This document shows, piece after piece, positions 1 to 8,033 of a DNA stretch of 64,000 bases; position 1 is the stretch's first letter; every line of letters starts with the position of its first letter. The position numbers and the translations under genes are program-made. The notes under the pieces are model-generated. The model was given only the letters and a program-made list of their open reading frames with translations. It ran no database searches and was not told the DNA's origin. This DNA is from Prauserella alba (GTDB lineage Bacteria > Actinomycetota > Actinomycetes > Mycobacteriales > Pseudonocardiaceae): contig NZ_JAMTCH010000004.1 in NCBI RefSeq assembly GCF_024171735.1, forward strand, positions 992,001 to 1,056,000, read 5' to 3'.

Positions 1-293
1 TGTCGGTGTCGCAGAGTCTCGCCTCGGAACTCGGGCCGTCGGGCGTGCGCGTGAACTCGGTGGCACCCGGCTACATCTGGGCCGACATGCTGCAGGCCTA
101 TTTCGCCCACCTCGCGAGCGAACGGGGCGTCGACCCGCAGCAGGTCTACGACGACACCGCCGCGACCACCGATCTGCGCAGGCTTCCGGAACCCGACGAG
201 ATCGCCGATGCCGTCGTGTTCCTCGCATCCCCCATGGCGCGGGCGATCACCGGCCAGTGTCTCGACGTCAACGCGGGCGAGTTCCACCACTGA
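1..293 (+). CDS. SDR family oxidoreductase, C-terminal part
   Basis: The gene enters from the left window edge, so only about the last 97 residues are seen; the reading frame is open from base 3. They match the end of a short-chain dehydrogenase/reductase: the GVRVNSVAPGYI stretch that follows the catalytic Tyr-Lys helix, then the closing FLASPMARAITGQ segment with a V-N-G/A-like end (LDVNAGEFHH). The glycine-rich NAD(P) motif and catalytic Tyr lie outside the window. The sulfotransferase gene starts 13 bases after the stop and is probably co-transcribed. Substrate cannot be told. Confidence 0.9.
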   Translation, partial: SVSQSLASELGPSGVRVNSVAPGYIWADMLQAYFAHLASERGVDPQQVYDDTAATTDLRRLPEPDEIADAVVFLASPMARAITGQCLDVNAGEFHH

Positions 294-306
294 GGAAGGC
301 GGTGCC

Positions 307-1452
307 ATGGTCGCGACCATCGACGAGCTGTGCGAGTCCGCGAGCCGCATCACCGGGCTCGACGATTTCGGCGGCGACGACTACACCGACGGACTCGCCG
401 TGCTGCTCGACTCCTACGAACGCGAGGCAGCGCTGACCCCGCTGGGGCGCAAGGTGAAACGCGCGTTCCTTCGCGGCGCGCTGATGGCCCGGCTGCTCAG
501 CGAAGCGGCGTGGAAACAGCATCCCGAGCACGCCGACGTCACGATCGAGCGGCCGATCTTCGTCACCGGTCTGCCGCGCACGGGAACGACCGCGCTGCAC
601 CGGTTGCTGACCGCCGACCCCGCCAGCCAGGGACTCGAGGTGTGGCTGACGGAGGTGCCGCAGCCGCGCCCGCACCCGGACACGTGGCCCGACAACCCCG
701 TCTTCCAGCGCATCCAGGCCGGTTACGAGCAGTACCACGTCGACAACCCGGAGTTCATGGGCGTGCACGCGATGTCGGCCGACCAGGTCGAGGAATGCTG
801 GCAACTGCTGCGGCAGTCGCTGCGTTCGGTGTCGTACGAATGCCTGGCACACATGCCTTCGTACTCGGCGTGGCTGTCCGAACAGGACTGGACAGCGGCA
901 TATCGGCGGCACCGCAGCAACCTGCAGCTGATCGGACTGCCCGACGCGGGCCGCCGGTGGGTACTGAAGAACCCGAGTCACCTGTTCGCGCTCGACGAGC
1001 TGCTCCGCGTGTATCCGGACGCGCTCGTGATCCAGACGCACCGGCCACCCGAGACCGCGATCGCCTCCGTGTGCAGCCTCAACGCGCAGGCGAGCGCGGG
1101 CTGGTCGGAGACGTTCACCGGCGAGCGCGTCGGCCGCGACCAACTCGAACTGTGGGCCCGCGGGCTGGAGACGTTCACGGAGACCCGCGCCCGCCACGAT
1201 CAGCGGCGGTTCTTCGACGTCGACTACGACGACTTCGTCGCCGACCCGATCGGCACCGTGGAGGCCGTGTACCGCCACTTCGGCCTACCGCTGAGCGACG
1301 AGGCACGCCAGGCGATGCGGCGGCTGCACACCGCGAGCACGACCGGCGCGGCCCGTCCCGCACACCGCTACTCGCTCGCCGACTTCGGCCTGACCGAGCG
1401 CGACGTCCGGCGCCGGTTCGCCGAGGTGGAGACGGTCACCGGGCGCACGTAG
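307..1452 (+). CDS. Sulfotransferase family protein
   Basis: 381 residues. A PAPS-binding 5'-phosphosulfate loop, FVTGLPRTGTTALHRLL, lies near residues 85-100, and a 3'-phosphate-binding type segment (WVLKNPSHLF) follows in the middle, the layout of the Sulfotransfer_3 family of soluble actinobacterial enzymes. The ATG at 307 follows the Shine-Dalgarno-like GAGGAAGG by 6 bases; an in-frame start further upstream (208) would run through the end of the SDR gene and is rejected. It probably moves sulfate from PAPS to a small molecule or lipid. Pairing with an SDR gene is common for this family in mycobacteria and relatives; the substrate is unknown. Confidence 0.85.
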   Translation: MVATIDELCESASRITGLDDFGGDDYTDGLAVLLDSYEREAALTPLGRKVKRAFLRGALMARLLSEAAWKQHPEHADVTIERPIFVTGLPRTGTTALHRLLTADPASQGLEVWLTEVPQPRPHPDTWPDNPVFQRIQAGYEQYHVDNPEFMGVHAMSADQVEECWQLLRQSLRSVSYECLAHMPSYSAWLSEQDWTAAYRRHRSNLQLIGLPDAGRRWVLKNPSHLFALDELLRVYPDALVIQTHRPPETAIASVCSLNAQASAGWSETFTGERVGRDQLELWARGLETFTETRARHDQRRFFDVDYDDFVADPIGTVEAVYRHFGLPLSDEARQAMRRLHTASTTGAARPAHRYSLADFGLTERDVRRRFAEVETVTGRT

Positions 1453-1549
1453 CCGCCGCCACCGGTGTCACAACCTCGCGGGTGTCACACGTCGCGCGTC
1501 GTCGGCGTCGGAAGGGGTGAGAACCGCCGACACCTCGAAGGGGACGACC

Positions 1550-1906
1550 ATGAGCGGAGCGCTCGACGTCATACTGCTGGTTGCCGCGATCGGCTGCGCG
1601 GTGGCCAACGCCGTCGAGGTGGTGGCCAAAGCGATGCGCGCAGGGTTCGTGCTCGACAACTGCGCCCAGGTCGGGCTCGACGCCCGGTGGCTCCCGTACC
1701 TCGCGGTCGTCGAGGGTGCGGGCGTCGTGGGCCTGCTGCTCGGGTTCGCCGGGGTTCCACTGATCGGTACGGCCGCCGCCGTCGGGCTGGTCGCGTTCTT
1801 CGTGATCGCGATCGCCGTCCACGTTCGCGCCCTGGTGTTCCACAACATCGCGTTCCCCGCGGCCTTTCTGCTGCTCGCCGTGGGAGCTGTCGGGCACTTC
1901 GGGTGA
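1550..1906 (+). CDS. DoxX-like small membrane protein
   Basis: 118 residues with four hydrophobic segments (about residues 3-20, 45-65, 70-90, 98-115), the four-helix pattern of the DoxX-like family. The conserved core reads AVANAVEVVAKAMRAGFVLDN followed by an LPYLAVVEGAGVVGLL helix, typical of actinobacterial DoxX_2 proteins. The ATG at 1550 is preceded by GAAGGGGACG as ribosome site; the frame is open 11 codons further up but without a ribosome site. It stands alone, tandem to the sulfotransferase gene. Function of the family is poorly known. Confidence 0.75.
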   Translation: MSGALDVILLVAAIGCAVANAVEVVAKAMRAGFVLDNCAQVGLDARWLPYLAVVEGAGVVGLLLGFAGVPLIGTAAAVGLVAFFVIAIAVHVRALVFHNIAFPAAFLLLAVGAVGHFG

Positions 1907-2036
1907 CGCAGGGCAGTCGTGTGGCACCGCGGCGCCGGCGACGTGGACGCAGAACACGCGCATGGGTCCGGCGCGCGGGAGTGCGGCGTTGAGGGGCGGT
2001 GGCCGGGCGACGAGAGGTGGTGGCCGGGCGACGGGT

Positions 2037-2078
2037 GGGCGCAGGACACGCGGTGCTGAGTGCAGGACACGCGGTGGG
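2037..2078. repeat. 21-bp tandem repeat pair (family B, site I)
   Basis: Two adjacent 21-base units share the core GCAGGACACGCGGTG. A looser copy (GCAGAACACGCG) sits at 1949-1960. The same unit with the same 21-base period returns near 24.1 kb and 31.97 kb, and in reverse near 23.9 kb. It lies just beyond the stop codon of the DtxR-family gene, in non-coding DNA. Confidence 0.75.
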
Positions 2079-2083
2079 GCGCC

Positions 2084-2767
2084 TCAGCGGACGGTGACCG
2101 ACAGGGCCTGCGCGATGGTGGTGCCGAGGGCGTGGGTTGCGGCGTCGGCGGGCGGGCCGACCTTCACCACGACCGGGCCGCCGAACGGCTGCCGTTCCAC
2201 CACCTCGACCCGGTCCCCGATCGTGATCGACCGCTCCGCGAGGAACCGCAGCAGCTCGGGGTCCGTGTCCCACACCCTGGCGATCTCCCCGACCGCGCCC
2301 GCGGGCAGTTCGTCGAGCAGTGCCGTGGACATCTCCTCGACGCTCCCGTCCGGGGCCGGAATCGGATCGCCGTGCGGATCGCGCACCGGATCCCCGAGTT
2401 TGGCCGAGATGCGCTCGACGAGACGTTCGGACATCACGTGCTCGAGGAGATCGGCCTCGGTGTGCACCTCGTCCCATGTGTAGCCCAGTTCGGAGACGAG
2501 ATACGTCTCGATGAGCCGATGCCTGCGCAGCACCGACCGAGCGAGCTGCATTCCCTCGGCCGTGAGCTCGATGCCGCGGTACGGCACGTGCTCGACGAGG
2601 CCCTGCTGGGCGAGCTTGGTGACCATGCCCGACGCCGACGACGGGCTCACCTCGAGCCTGCCCGCCAGGGACGTGTTCGTCACGGCCTCGCCACGCTCGG
2701 CGAGGCCGTAGATCGCGCGCATGTAGTCCTCGATCGAGGACGAACGCCGATTCGAGCCGTCTTCCAT
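2084..2767 (-). CDS. DtxR/IdeR/MntR-family metal-dependent repressor
   Basis: 227 residues. The N-terminal winged helix (about residues 10-65, IEDYMRAIYGLAERGEAVTNTSLAGRLEVSPSSASGMVTKL) and the metal-binding/dimerisation region (RHRLIETYLVSELGYTWDEVHTEADLLEHVMS, with conserved Glu/His ligands) are those of DtxR-type iron or manganese regulators; an SH3-like FeoA domain closes the protein. The M-x-x-H versus C-x-x-H ligand pattern that separates MntR from DtxR cannot be decided safely by eye. ATG 2767 is preferred over the in-frame TTG at 2776 because a -10-like TATCTT lies 7 bases upstream of it. It could act at the DtxR-type box at 54106-54124. Confidence 0.88.
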   Translation of the reverse strand: MEDGSNRRSSSIEDYMRAIYGLAERGEAVTNTSLAGRLEVSPSSASGMVTKLAQQGLVEHVPYRGIELTAEGMQLARSVLRRHRLIETYLVSELGYTWDEVHTEADLLEHVMSERLVERISAKLGDPVRDPHGDPIPAPDGSVEEMSTALLDELPAGAVGEIARVWDTDPELLRFLAERSITIGDRVEVVERQPFGGPVVVKVGPPADAATHALGTTIAQALSVTVR

Positions 2768-2813
2768 GCCCTCCAAGATACGGCGTCCTCCCGACGGAAC
2801 CGGCGGCCGAGCC

Positions 2814-3287
2814 TCACCGCCGGTCGGGGAGCCACCGGTACTTGACCCAGCCCTCCACCGGCTTCCCGCCGAGCGAGCCGTAGAAGGCCTCGGCCTTGGC
2901 GTTGCCCACCTGCATGTCCCATTCGACCCGTCCGCTGGTGCGCCTGCCGAGCTCGGCCATGAGCTCCCTGCCGAGGCCGTAGCGGCGGAACTCCGGCTTC
3001 ACGAACAGGTCGTCGAGGAAGACGCCCGGCTTGGCGTCCCAGCTGGGGAACGTCCACGCGCACAGCGCCATGCCGGCCGTCACCCGCTCGCCCGCCGCAT
3101 CGTCGACGTCGGCTCCGGTGTCCGCCTCGGCGATCACCACCCACGCCTTCGGCTCCGGCCCGAAGAGGTGTTTCGCCATGTCGCCGCGGTCGAGCACGAG
3201 GTCGTCCTTGCCCTCGTAACGAGCGTGCTCCTCGATGAGCTGGCAGATGTCCTCGACGTCGTCGGGTGTCGCATCACGTACCGGCAT
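2814..3287 (-). CDS. GNAT family N-acetyltransferase
   Basis: 157 residues, the usual GNAT length. It opens with the family-typical start MPVRDATPDDVEDICQLI, has the acetyl-CoA motif A region LDDLFVKPEFRRYGLGRELMAEL (Q/R-x-x-G-x-G/A like, near residues 95-115) and ends with the motif B segment NAKAEAFYGSLGGK. The resemblance is to the diamine/aminoglycoside type (SSAT-like: W-x-x-x-x-N-x-x-A-x-x-F/Y-Y). The start is the only ATG near the domain edge. Substrate unknown; convergent in no operon, it lies back to back with the hydratase operon at 3372. Confidence 0.82.
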   Translation of the reverse strand: MPVRDATPDDVEDICQLIEEHARYEGKDDLVLDRGDMAKHLFGPEPKAWVVIAEADTGADVDDAAGERVTAGMALCAWTFPSWDAKPGVFLDDLFVKPEFRRYGLGRELMAELGRRTSGRVEWDMQVGNAKAEAFYGSLGGKPVEGWVKYRWLPDRR

Positions 3288-3330
3288 GACACGCAGTTCA
3301 GCACAGGTCAGTGCCCGGATGCCACCCTTC

Positions 3331-3356
3331 CGGTCTATCGATCGATTGATCGACCG
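3331..3356. promoter_or_regulatory. Palindromic operator before the acyl-CoA operon
   Basis: A 26-base imperfect palindrome (22 of 26 positions symmetric; outer arms CGGTC and GACCG, inner ATCGAT core) ends 15 bases before the hydratase start and overlaps the expected -35 region. The last gene of the operon is a TetR-type repressor, so this is the likely autoregulatory site. Confidence 0.65.
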
Positions 3357-3359
3357 AGT

Positions 3360-3371
3360 TAGTGTTGCGGC
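3360..3371 (+). promoter_or_regulatory. Putative -10 box of a leaderless promoter
   Basis: TAGTGT at 3360-3365 ends 7 bases before the ATG at 3372, and no Shine-Dalgarno sequence is present. This is the spacing expected if transcription starts at the A of the start codon. Confidence 0.45.
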
Positions 3372-4121
3372 ATGCCGACAGTGGAGCTCGACACCTCCGG
3401 CGCCGACGGCGTGGCCGTCGTCCGCCTCAACCGCCCCGAGCGGCTCAACGCCGTCACCGCCGACCTCGTCGACGATCTGCTCACCGCACTCGACGCCGTG
3501 ACGGTCCGCACCGACGTCCGCGCGGTCGTGCTCACCGGCGAAGGGCGTGCGTTCTGCGCAGGGCACGACCTCAAGGAGCCCACACCCGAGGGTGATTCGC
3601 GCCCGCGGCTGGAACGCCTGCAGGACGTCACGCGCAAACTCCGTGGCCTGCCGCAGCCGGTGATCGCGGCCGTGCACGGGTACGCGATCGGCGCGGGTGC
3701 CGAGTTCGCACTGGGGTGCGATCTGGTGGTGGCGGCGGACGACGCCGTGTTCGCCTTCCCGGAAGCGGGCCTCGGCCTGAGCGTCACCGGGGCGGCGTCC
3801 CGCCTGCTGCCGCTGCTGGTCGGACCGCTGAAGGCCAAGGAGCTGATGCTGCTGGGCGAGCGCATCGACGCCGAGACGGCCGCCGGACTCGGCCTGGTCA
3901 ACCGGGTCGTGCCGCGCGACGAGCTCGGCGCCCGCGTCACGGAACTGGCCTCGGAGCTGGCGGACAAGCCGCCCCGTTCGGTCACGCTGGCCAAGCGCGC
4001 TCTGGACCACGGCATCGACGGTGCGGTCGAGAGCGTGCTGGAACTCGAGGTCACGCACGCCCTGCTCACCGAGCACACCCCCGAGGTCGGCAAGAGCGCA
4101 GAGGAGTTCCGGTCCCGATGA
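3372..4121 (+). CDS. Enoyl-CoA hydratase/isomerase family protein
   Basis: 249 residues, a full crotonase fold. Signature pieces are in order: VVRLNRPERLNAV, the first oxyanion-hole strand GEGRAFCAGHDLKE, the second one AVHGYAIGAGAEFALGCDLVVAADDAVFAFPEAGLGL, and the C-terminal helix AKRALDHG. It should hydrate or isomerise a 2-enoyl-CoA in fatty-acid or side-chain breakdown. It is the first gene of a three-gene operon (hydratase, acyl-CoA ligase, TetR); its stop overlaps the next start (ATGA). The gene probably gives a leaderless mRNA. Confidence 0.9.
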   Translation: MPTVELDTSGADGVAVVRLNRPERLNAVTADLVDDLLTALDAVTVRTDVRAVVLTGEGRAFCAGHDLKEPTPEGDSRPRLERLQDVTRKLRGLPQPVIAAVHGYAIGAGAEFALGCDLVVAADDAVFAFPEAGLGLSVTGAASRLLPLLVGPLKAKELMLLGERIDAETAAGLGLVNRVVPRDELGARVTELASELADKPPRSVTLAKRALDHGIDGAVESVLELEVTHALLTEHTPEVGKSAEEFRSR

Positions 4122-5677
4122 GCACCCATCTCGTCGAACTCGTCACCACGGCGGCCCGGACCTGGCCGGACAAGCCCGCATGGATCTTCGACGACACCGG
4201 GCGGGACGGCGCCCGCGAGACGCTGACGTTCGCCGATGTCGACCGGCGCACCGGCCTGCTCGCCGCGGCACTGGCCGAACGCGGGGTGTCGCCGGGCGAC
4301 CGGGTGGCCGTCATGCTGCACAACCGGCCGGAGTTCCCGTTGCTGTGGCTGGCGCTGGCTCGGCTCGGTGCGGCGATGGTGCCCGTCAACACCGGATACC
4401 GCGAACTCGACGGCGGCCACGTGATCACCCATTCGGGTGCTTCGCTGGCGGTGACGTCGGAGGAGTTCGCGGGGCTGCTGCGGACCGTCGCCCCCGGCAC
4501 CGGGCTGCGGGAGGTGGTCACGACCGACGAGCTCAGCGGCACCGAAAGCAGCGGCACCGAGAGCAGCGGCACGGGACCGACGCCGGACTTCGCTCCCACC
4601 CGGGAGACGCCGACCAACATCCAGTACACGTCGGGCACGACCGGGGCGCCGAAGGGGTGCGTCCTGCCCCACCGCTACTGGACGACCCTCGCCGACGACC
4701 TGGCGACGGCCTTCCCCGCGATCTCGGCCGACGACGTCATGCTGACCGCGCAGCCGTTCCACTACATCGATCCACAGTGGAACGTCGCGCTGGGACTGCG
4801 TTCCGGTGCGACCCTCGTCGTGCTCGACCGGTTCCACCCGTCGACGTTCTGGGAAAAGGTGCGTGAGCACGGCGTCACGTGGTTCTACTGTCTGGGCCTG
4901 ATGCCGACGCTGCTGCTGCGAATGCCGCGCGGACCGGAGGACCGCGACCACCGGGTGCGCGCGATCACGGCCTCGGCCATTCCGCCGGAACTGCACGCCG
5001 AGCTGGAGGCCAGGTGGGGTGTGCCGTGGTACGAGGCCTTCGGCATGACCGAGACCGGCGGCGACATCCGCATGTACCCCGATGATCACGACGAGCTGGT
5101 CGGCAGCGGCTGCATCGGGCGCCCTGCCGCCCACCGCGAGGTGATCGTCGCCGACGCCAGCGGCATCCCCGTTCCGCGCGGCACCGAGGGTGAGCTGCTG
5201 ATCCGTGGCACCGGCCTGATGCACCGCTACCACGACGATCCGGACGCGACGGCTAAAGCGTTCCGTGGCGGCTGGTTCCACACCGGCGACCTCGCCCGCA
5301 TGGACGACGAGGGCAGGGTGTTCTTCATCGGCCGCACCAAGGACATGATCCGCCGCAGCGGGGAGAACATCGCCGCCGACGAGGTCGAACGCGCCCTGCT
5401 GCTACACCCCGGCATCGCGGCGGCCGCGGTCGTGGCCGTACCGGACGAGCTGCGCGGCGAGGAGGTCAAGGCGTACGTCGTGCTCGACGGAAAGCACGAT
5501 CCCGAGGAACTGGCCGCGTTCTGCGAGGCGAAACTCGCACGGTTCAAGGTTCCGCGATTCTGGTCCGTTGTGGACGAGTTGCCGATGACCCCGTCCGAGC
5601 GCGTCGCGAAGGGACAGCTGCGCGAGGGCGATCAGCGCGCGGGCTCCTACGACCGGAAGGCGGGCAGGTGGCTGTGA
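4118..5677 (+). CDS. AMP-dependent acyl-CoA synthetase/ligase
   Basis: 519 residues of the ANL superfamily. The ATP loop YTSGTTGAPKGC is near residue 170, the A5 motif YEAFGMTETGG near 305, WFHTGDLARMDDEGRVFFIGRTKDMIRRSGENI near 385-410, and the catalytic lysine lies in the C-terminal SERVAKGQLR segment. It adenylates an acid and loads it onto CoA; the substrate is likely an aliphatic or cyclic carboxylic acid, as with caiC/FadD-like enzymes. ATG 4118 overlaps the hydratase stop. A linker of repeated S-G-T-E-S (15-base tandem DNA repeat, 4534-4574) sits between two N-terminal subdomain elements and is probably not catalytic. Confidence 0.9.
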   Translation: MSTHLVELVTTAARTWPDKPAWIFDDTGRDGARETLTFADVDRRTGLLAAALAERGVSPGDRVAVMLHNRPEFPLLWLALARLGAAMVPVNTGYRELDGGHVITHSGASLAVTSEEFAGLLRTVAPGTGLREVVTTDELSGTESSGTESSGTGPTPDFAPTRETPTNIQYTSGTTGAPKGCVLPHRYWTTLADDLATAFPAISADDVMLTAQPFHYIDPQWNVALGLRSGATLVVLDRFHPSTFWEKVREHGVTWFYCLGLMPTLLLRMPRGPEDRDHRVRAITASAIPPELHAELEARWGVPWYEAFGMTETGGDIRMYPDDHDELVGSGCIGRPAAHREVIVADASGIPVPRGTEGELLIRGTGLMHRYHDDPDATAKAFRGGWFHTGDLARMDDEGRVFFIGRTKDMIRRSGENIAADEVERALLLHPGIAAAAVVAVPDELRGEEVKAYVVLDGKHDPEELAAFCEAKLARFKVPRFWSVVDELPMTPSERVAKGQLREGDQRAGSYDRKAGRWL

Positions 5678-6276
5678 CGAAACCCGCCGGCGGCAAACCC
5701 GCAGGCGAGCGCGTGCACCGCGCGGCGGTGCGGCTGTTCGCCACGAAAGGGTTCCACGGCACCGGCATCCGCGACCTCGCCAAGGCAGCCGACCTCTCGT
5801 CGGCCAGTCTGTACCACTACATGCCCACGAAGGAGCGGCTGCTCGCGGACATCATGCGCACCTCGCTGCAGGGCCTGCTCGACGCCGCAACGGGTGAGCT
5901 CGACGGTGTCACCGACCCTGTCGAACGGCTGGACCGGCTCGTGGTGCTGCACGTGACCCGGCACGCGCGCGAACCGCTGCGCACCCGGGTCGTGGACAAC
6001 GAGGTCGACGCGCTGACACCCGCGTCGCGGCGGGACGTCGTCGGCATCAGGGACGCGTACGAGAAACTGTGGTCCGACACCATCGACGACGGCCTGCGCA
6101 GTGGTGTGTTCACCACCACCCGCCCCGCGACGACACGGCTCGCACTGCTCGACATGTGCAACGGCGTGGCCCGGTGGTTCTCCCCCGGCGGCGAGCTGGG
6201 CAGAAGCGATCTCGCCGACCACTACGCCGACCTCGCTCGGCGCATGGTCGGCGCACCGCCGAAACAGCCCCGATGA
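5668..6276 (+). CDS. TetR family transcriptional regulator
   Basis: 202 residues. The N-terminal TetR helix-turn-helix is clear: RVHRAAVRLFATKGFHGTGIRDLAKAADLSSASLYHYMPTKERLLADIM. The C-terminal ligand domain resembles TetR_C_33/FadR-like actinobacterial regulators. GTG 5668 lies 7 bases after GGAAGG; a second GTG at 5674 forms a GTGA overlap with the ligase stop, and either could be used. As last gene of the hydratase-ligase operon it most likely represses that operon through the palindrome at 3331-3356, with an acyl-CoA as probable inducer (inference). Confidence 0.88.
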   Translation: MAVTKPAGGKPAGERVHRAAVRLFATKGFHGTGIRDLAKAADLSSASLYHYMPTKERLLADIMRTSLQGLLDAATGELDGVTDPVERLDRLVVLHVTRHAREPLRTRVVDNEVDALTPASRRDVVGIRDAYEKLWSDTIDDGLRSGVFTTTRPATTRLALLDMCNGVARWFSPGGELGRSDLADHYADLARRMVGAPPKQPR

Positions 6277-6344
6277 GGGTGCATCGGCCCAGTACGGAGG
6301 GGGTGGCGCTTGCCCTGACGCCGTAGCTGGGGGACGCTCGTGGG

Positions 6345-6671
6345 GTGAGTGAACAGACTATCCACCTGGAACTCAACGACGAGGGCGTCGCGCCCGGGCT
6401 TCCCACGCCTACCGATCCGCAGGACCACATCCACGATGTGCCCTACCGTCCCGTCGAGTTCCGTGACGACGATCTTCCCGCCGCTCTGGAGCGCGGCGCG
6501 GCCTGGCTCCGCAAGGCGCAGCAGTGGCTCGGTGAGTCCGCGGACGTCATCGCGGTCCACCTCGATTACGACGATCGCGACGGATACCCGTACTACAACC
6601 TGAAGATCCTCTGCAACGAGGAGGATCTGGCGGGCGTTCCCCTCGCGATCAAGCAGGGCAACCGGTCCTGA
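6345..6671 (+). CDS. Conserved small hypothetical protein
   Basis: 108 residues, acidic, no membrane segment or signal peptide. I do not recognise the family. The sequence looks coding: GC-rich third positions and a balanced soluble composition with a D-Y-D-D-R-D-G-Y-P-Y-Y-N acidic-aromatic strand near residue 75 and a preceding amphipathic helix (LPAALERGAAWLRKAQQWL). The start is GTG 6345 (MSEQTIHLELND); no ATG lies near. It stands alone after the TetR gene. Confidence 0.65.
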   Translation: MSEQTIHLELNDEGVAPGLPTPTDPQDHIHDVPYRPVEFRDDDLPAALERGAAWLRKAQQWLGESADVIAVHLDYDDRDGYPYYNLKILCNEEDLAGVPLAIKQGNRS

Positions 6672-6973
6672 CGACCGCGCCCGGTCACCGGCCGGGCTTT
6701 GCCGGTGCCCGCAGTGACGATCCTGCGGGCCCGGTGCATGCCGCCCTGCAGTGCATGGCCGCTCCCAGTGCATGGCCGCTCCGCGGCGGATGCACGCTCC
6801 GCAGCACCGAGAACGAATCTCCCGGTTCCAACCAGTATCCAAGCGCATCAGTTTCCAGCGCACCAGTATCGACGGCACCACATCACCCACCGCCACCCGA
6901 CGCATGACCGGGCGGGCGGCGGTGGGTGATGTCGGCCGGTCGGCGGCGCCCTCGGACGTACCGCGCGGGGCCG
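6672..6973. other. Intergenic region with tandem repeat and terminator
   Basis: 302 bases between the hypothetical gene and the convergent flavoprotein gene. It holds a short tandem repeat of CAGTGCATGGCCGCTC (two copies near 6749-6783) and, from 6880, a long stem-loop listed separately. No coding potential seen. Confidence 0.6.
6880..6932 (-). terminator. Stem-loop downstream of the flavoprotein gene
   Basis: Perfect 15-bp stem, ACATCACCCACCGCC with its complement GGCGGTGGGTGATGT, separated by 23 bases. It lies 42 bases after the stop of the minus-strand gene at 6974, a usual place for a GC-rich actinomycete terminator without a U-tract. Confidence 0.65.
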
Positions 6974-7966
6974 TCAGCCGGTCACTGCGACGGGCTCGCC
7001 CCGGTACCGGGCGACCGCCACCCGGGTGTCCTCCGCCACGAGATCACCGTTGAGCTGCGCGGCGGCGAACGCACCGGCCGCAGCGGCATTGCCCACCTGG
7101 GCGGACGGGTCGGTGACGTTGCCGGCCGCCCACACCCCGGCGACGTCGGTCTCGCCGCGCGCGTCGACGGGCAGGTGGTCCCCCGTGCCCGAAGGGTGCT
7201 CCCTCGGTGTCAGCCCGAGGTCCGCCAGGAACCCCGCCCGCGCGACCATCCGGGTCGCCACGGCGACGACGTCCCTCGCGACCGTCTCGCCGTCGGCCGT
7301 GCGGATGCCCGTGATCCGGTCGTCGTCGATCACCAGCGCATCGACGTCGCCGGTCACGATGCGGATGTCACGTGCGAGGAGCTGCTCCCGCTGGTCACCG
7401 GACAGTTCCATGCCCCGGGAGAAGAAGACCACGTCGGAGCTCCACTGCCGGAACAGCGACGCCTGGTGCAAGGCCATCGGCCCGTTCGCGATCACCCCGA
7501 TGCGCCGATCGCGCACCTCCCAGCCGTGGCAGTACGGACAGTGCACGACGTCACGCCCCCACCGCTCACGCAGGCCCCCGATATCGGGCAGTTCGTCGAC
7601 GAGACCGGTGGTGACAAGCACCCGGCGTGCCCGTACCGACCGCCCGGCGGACGTCGACACCGTGAACCGCCCTTCGCCGCCTGCCGACACGGCGTCGACC
7701 TCCGCGGTCACGACCCGGCCGCCGTAGCTGCGCACCTCGGCCCTGCCGCGTTCCAGCAGTTCGGCGGGCGGAACCCCCTCCCGCCCGAGTAGTCCGTGCA
7801 CCGCGTGCGCGGGCGCGTTGCGGGGTTCGCCTGCATCGAGCACGACCACGCTGCGACGTGCACGGGCCAACATCAGCGCCGCATTGAGCCCGGCCGCTCC
7901 GCCCCCGATCACCACGACGTCGTAGTCGCCTTCCCACTGCTCCGTCACCGTGTCCTCCTCGGTCAC
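6974..7966 (-). CDS. FAD-dependent NAD(P) oxidoreductase, thioredoxin-reductase-like
   Basis: 330 residues from GTG 7966 or 324 from GTG 7948. It has the FAD motif VVVIGGGAAGLNAALMLARA at the N-terminus, the redox pair CPYCHGWE (C-x-x-C, about residue 160), an NAD(P)-binding segment IGVIANGPMALHQASLFRQW and the C-terminal FAD motif GVWAAGNVTDPSAQVGNAAAAG. This is the layout of thioredoxin-reductase-like enzymes; the partner (a thioredoxin or a small-molecule disulfide) is unknown. An exact 18-bp duplication gives the gene two start sites with identical ribosome sites. It is divergent from the XRE-cupin gene, which probably controls it. Confidence 0.87.
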   Translation of the reverse strand: MTEEDTVTEQWEGDYDVVVIGGGAAGLNAALMLARARRSVVVLDAGEPRNAPAHAVHGLLGREGVPPAELLERGRAEVRSYGGRVVTAEVDAVSAGGEGRFTVSTSAGRSVRARRVLVTTGLVDELPDIGGLRERWGRDVVHCPYCHGWEVRDRRIGVIANGPMALHQASLFRQWSSDVVFFSRGMELSGDQREQLLARDIRIVTGDVDALVIDDDRITGIRTADGETVARDVVAVATRMVARAGFLADLGLTPREHPSGTGDHLPVDARGETDVAGVWAAGNVTDPSAQVGNAAAAGAFAAAQLNGDLVAEDTRVAVARYRGEPVAVTG

Positions 7967-7979
7967 CGTGTCCTCCTCG
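7944..7979. repeat. 18-bp tandem duplication of ribosome site and start codon
   Basis: GTCACCGTGTCCTCCTCG occurs twice head to tail (7944-7961 and 7962-7979). Read on the minus strand each unit holds GGAGG, a 6-base gap and a GTG, so both GTGs (7966 and 7948) are in frame and equally well placed. Confidence 0.85.
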
Positions 7980-8033
7980 CCCCTGTGCTGTGGATACCTC
8001 CACCGGCGACTCTGCACCGCCGTCACAAGAGTT

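Noticed and set aside
268-1278. Long minus-strand open frame across the sulfotransferase gene
   Set aside because: Antisense shadow in high-GC DNA; the plus-strand protein has clear PAPS motifs and ribosome site.
3359-5281. 640-codon minus-strand open frame
   Set aside because: Lies wholly over the hydratase and ligase genes; composition is Arg/Ser/Ala-biased with no domain.
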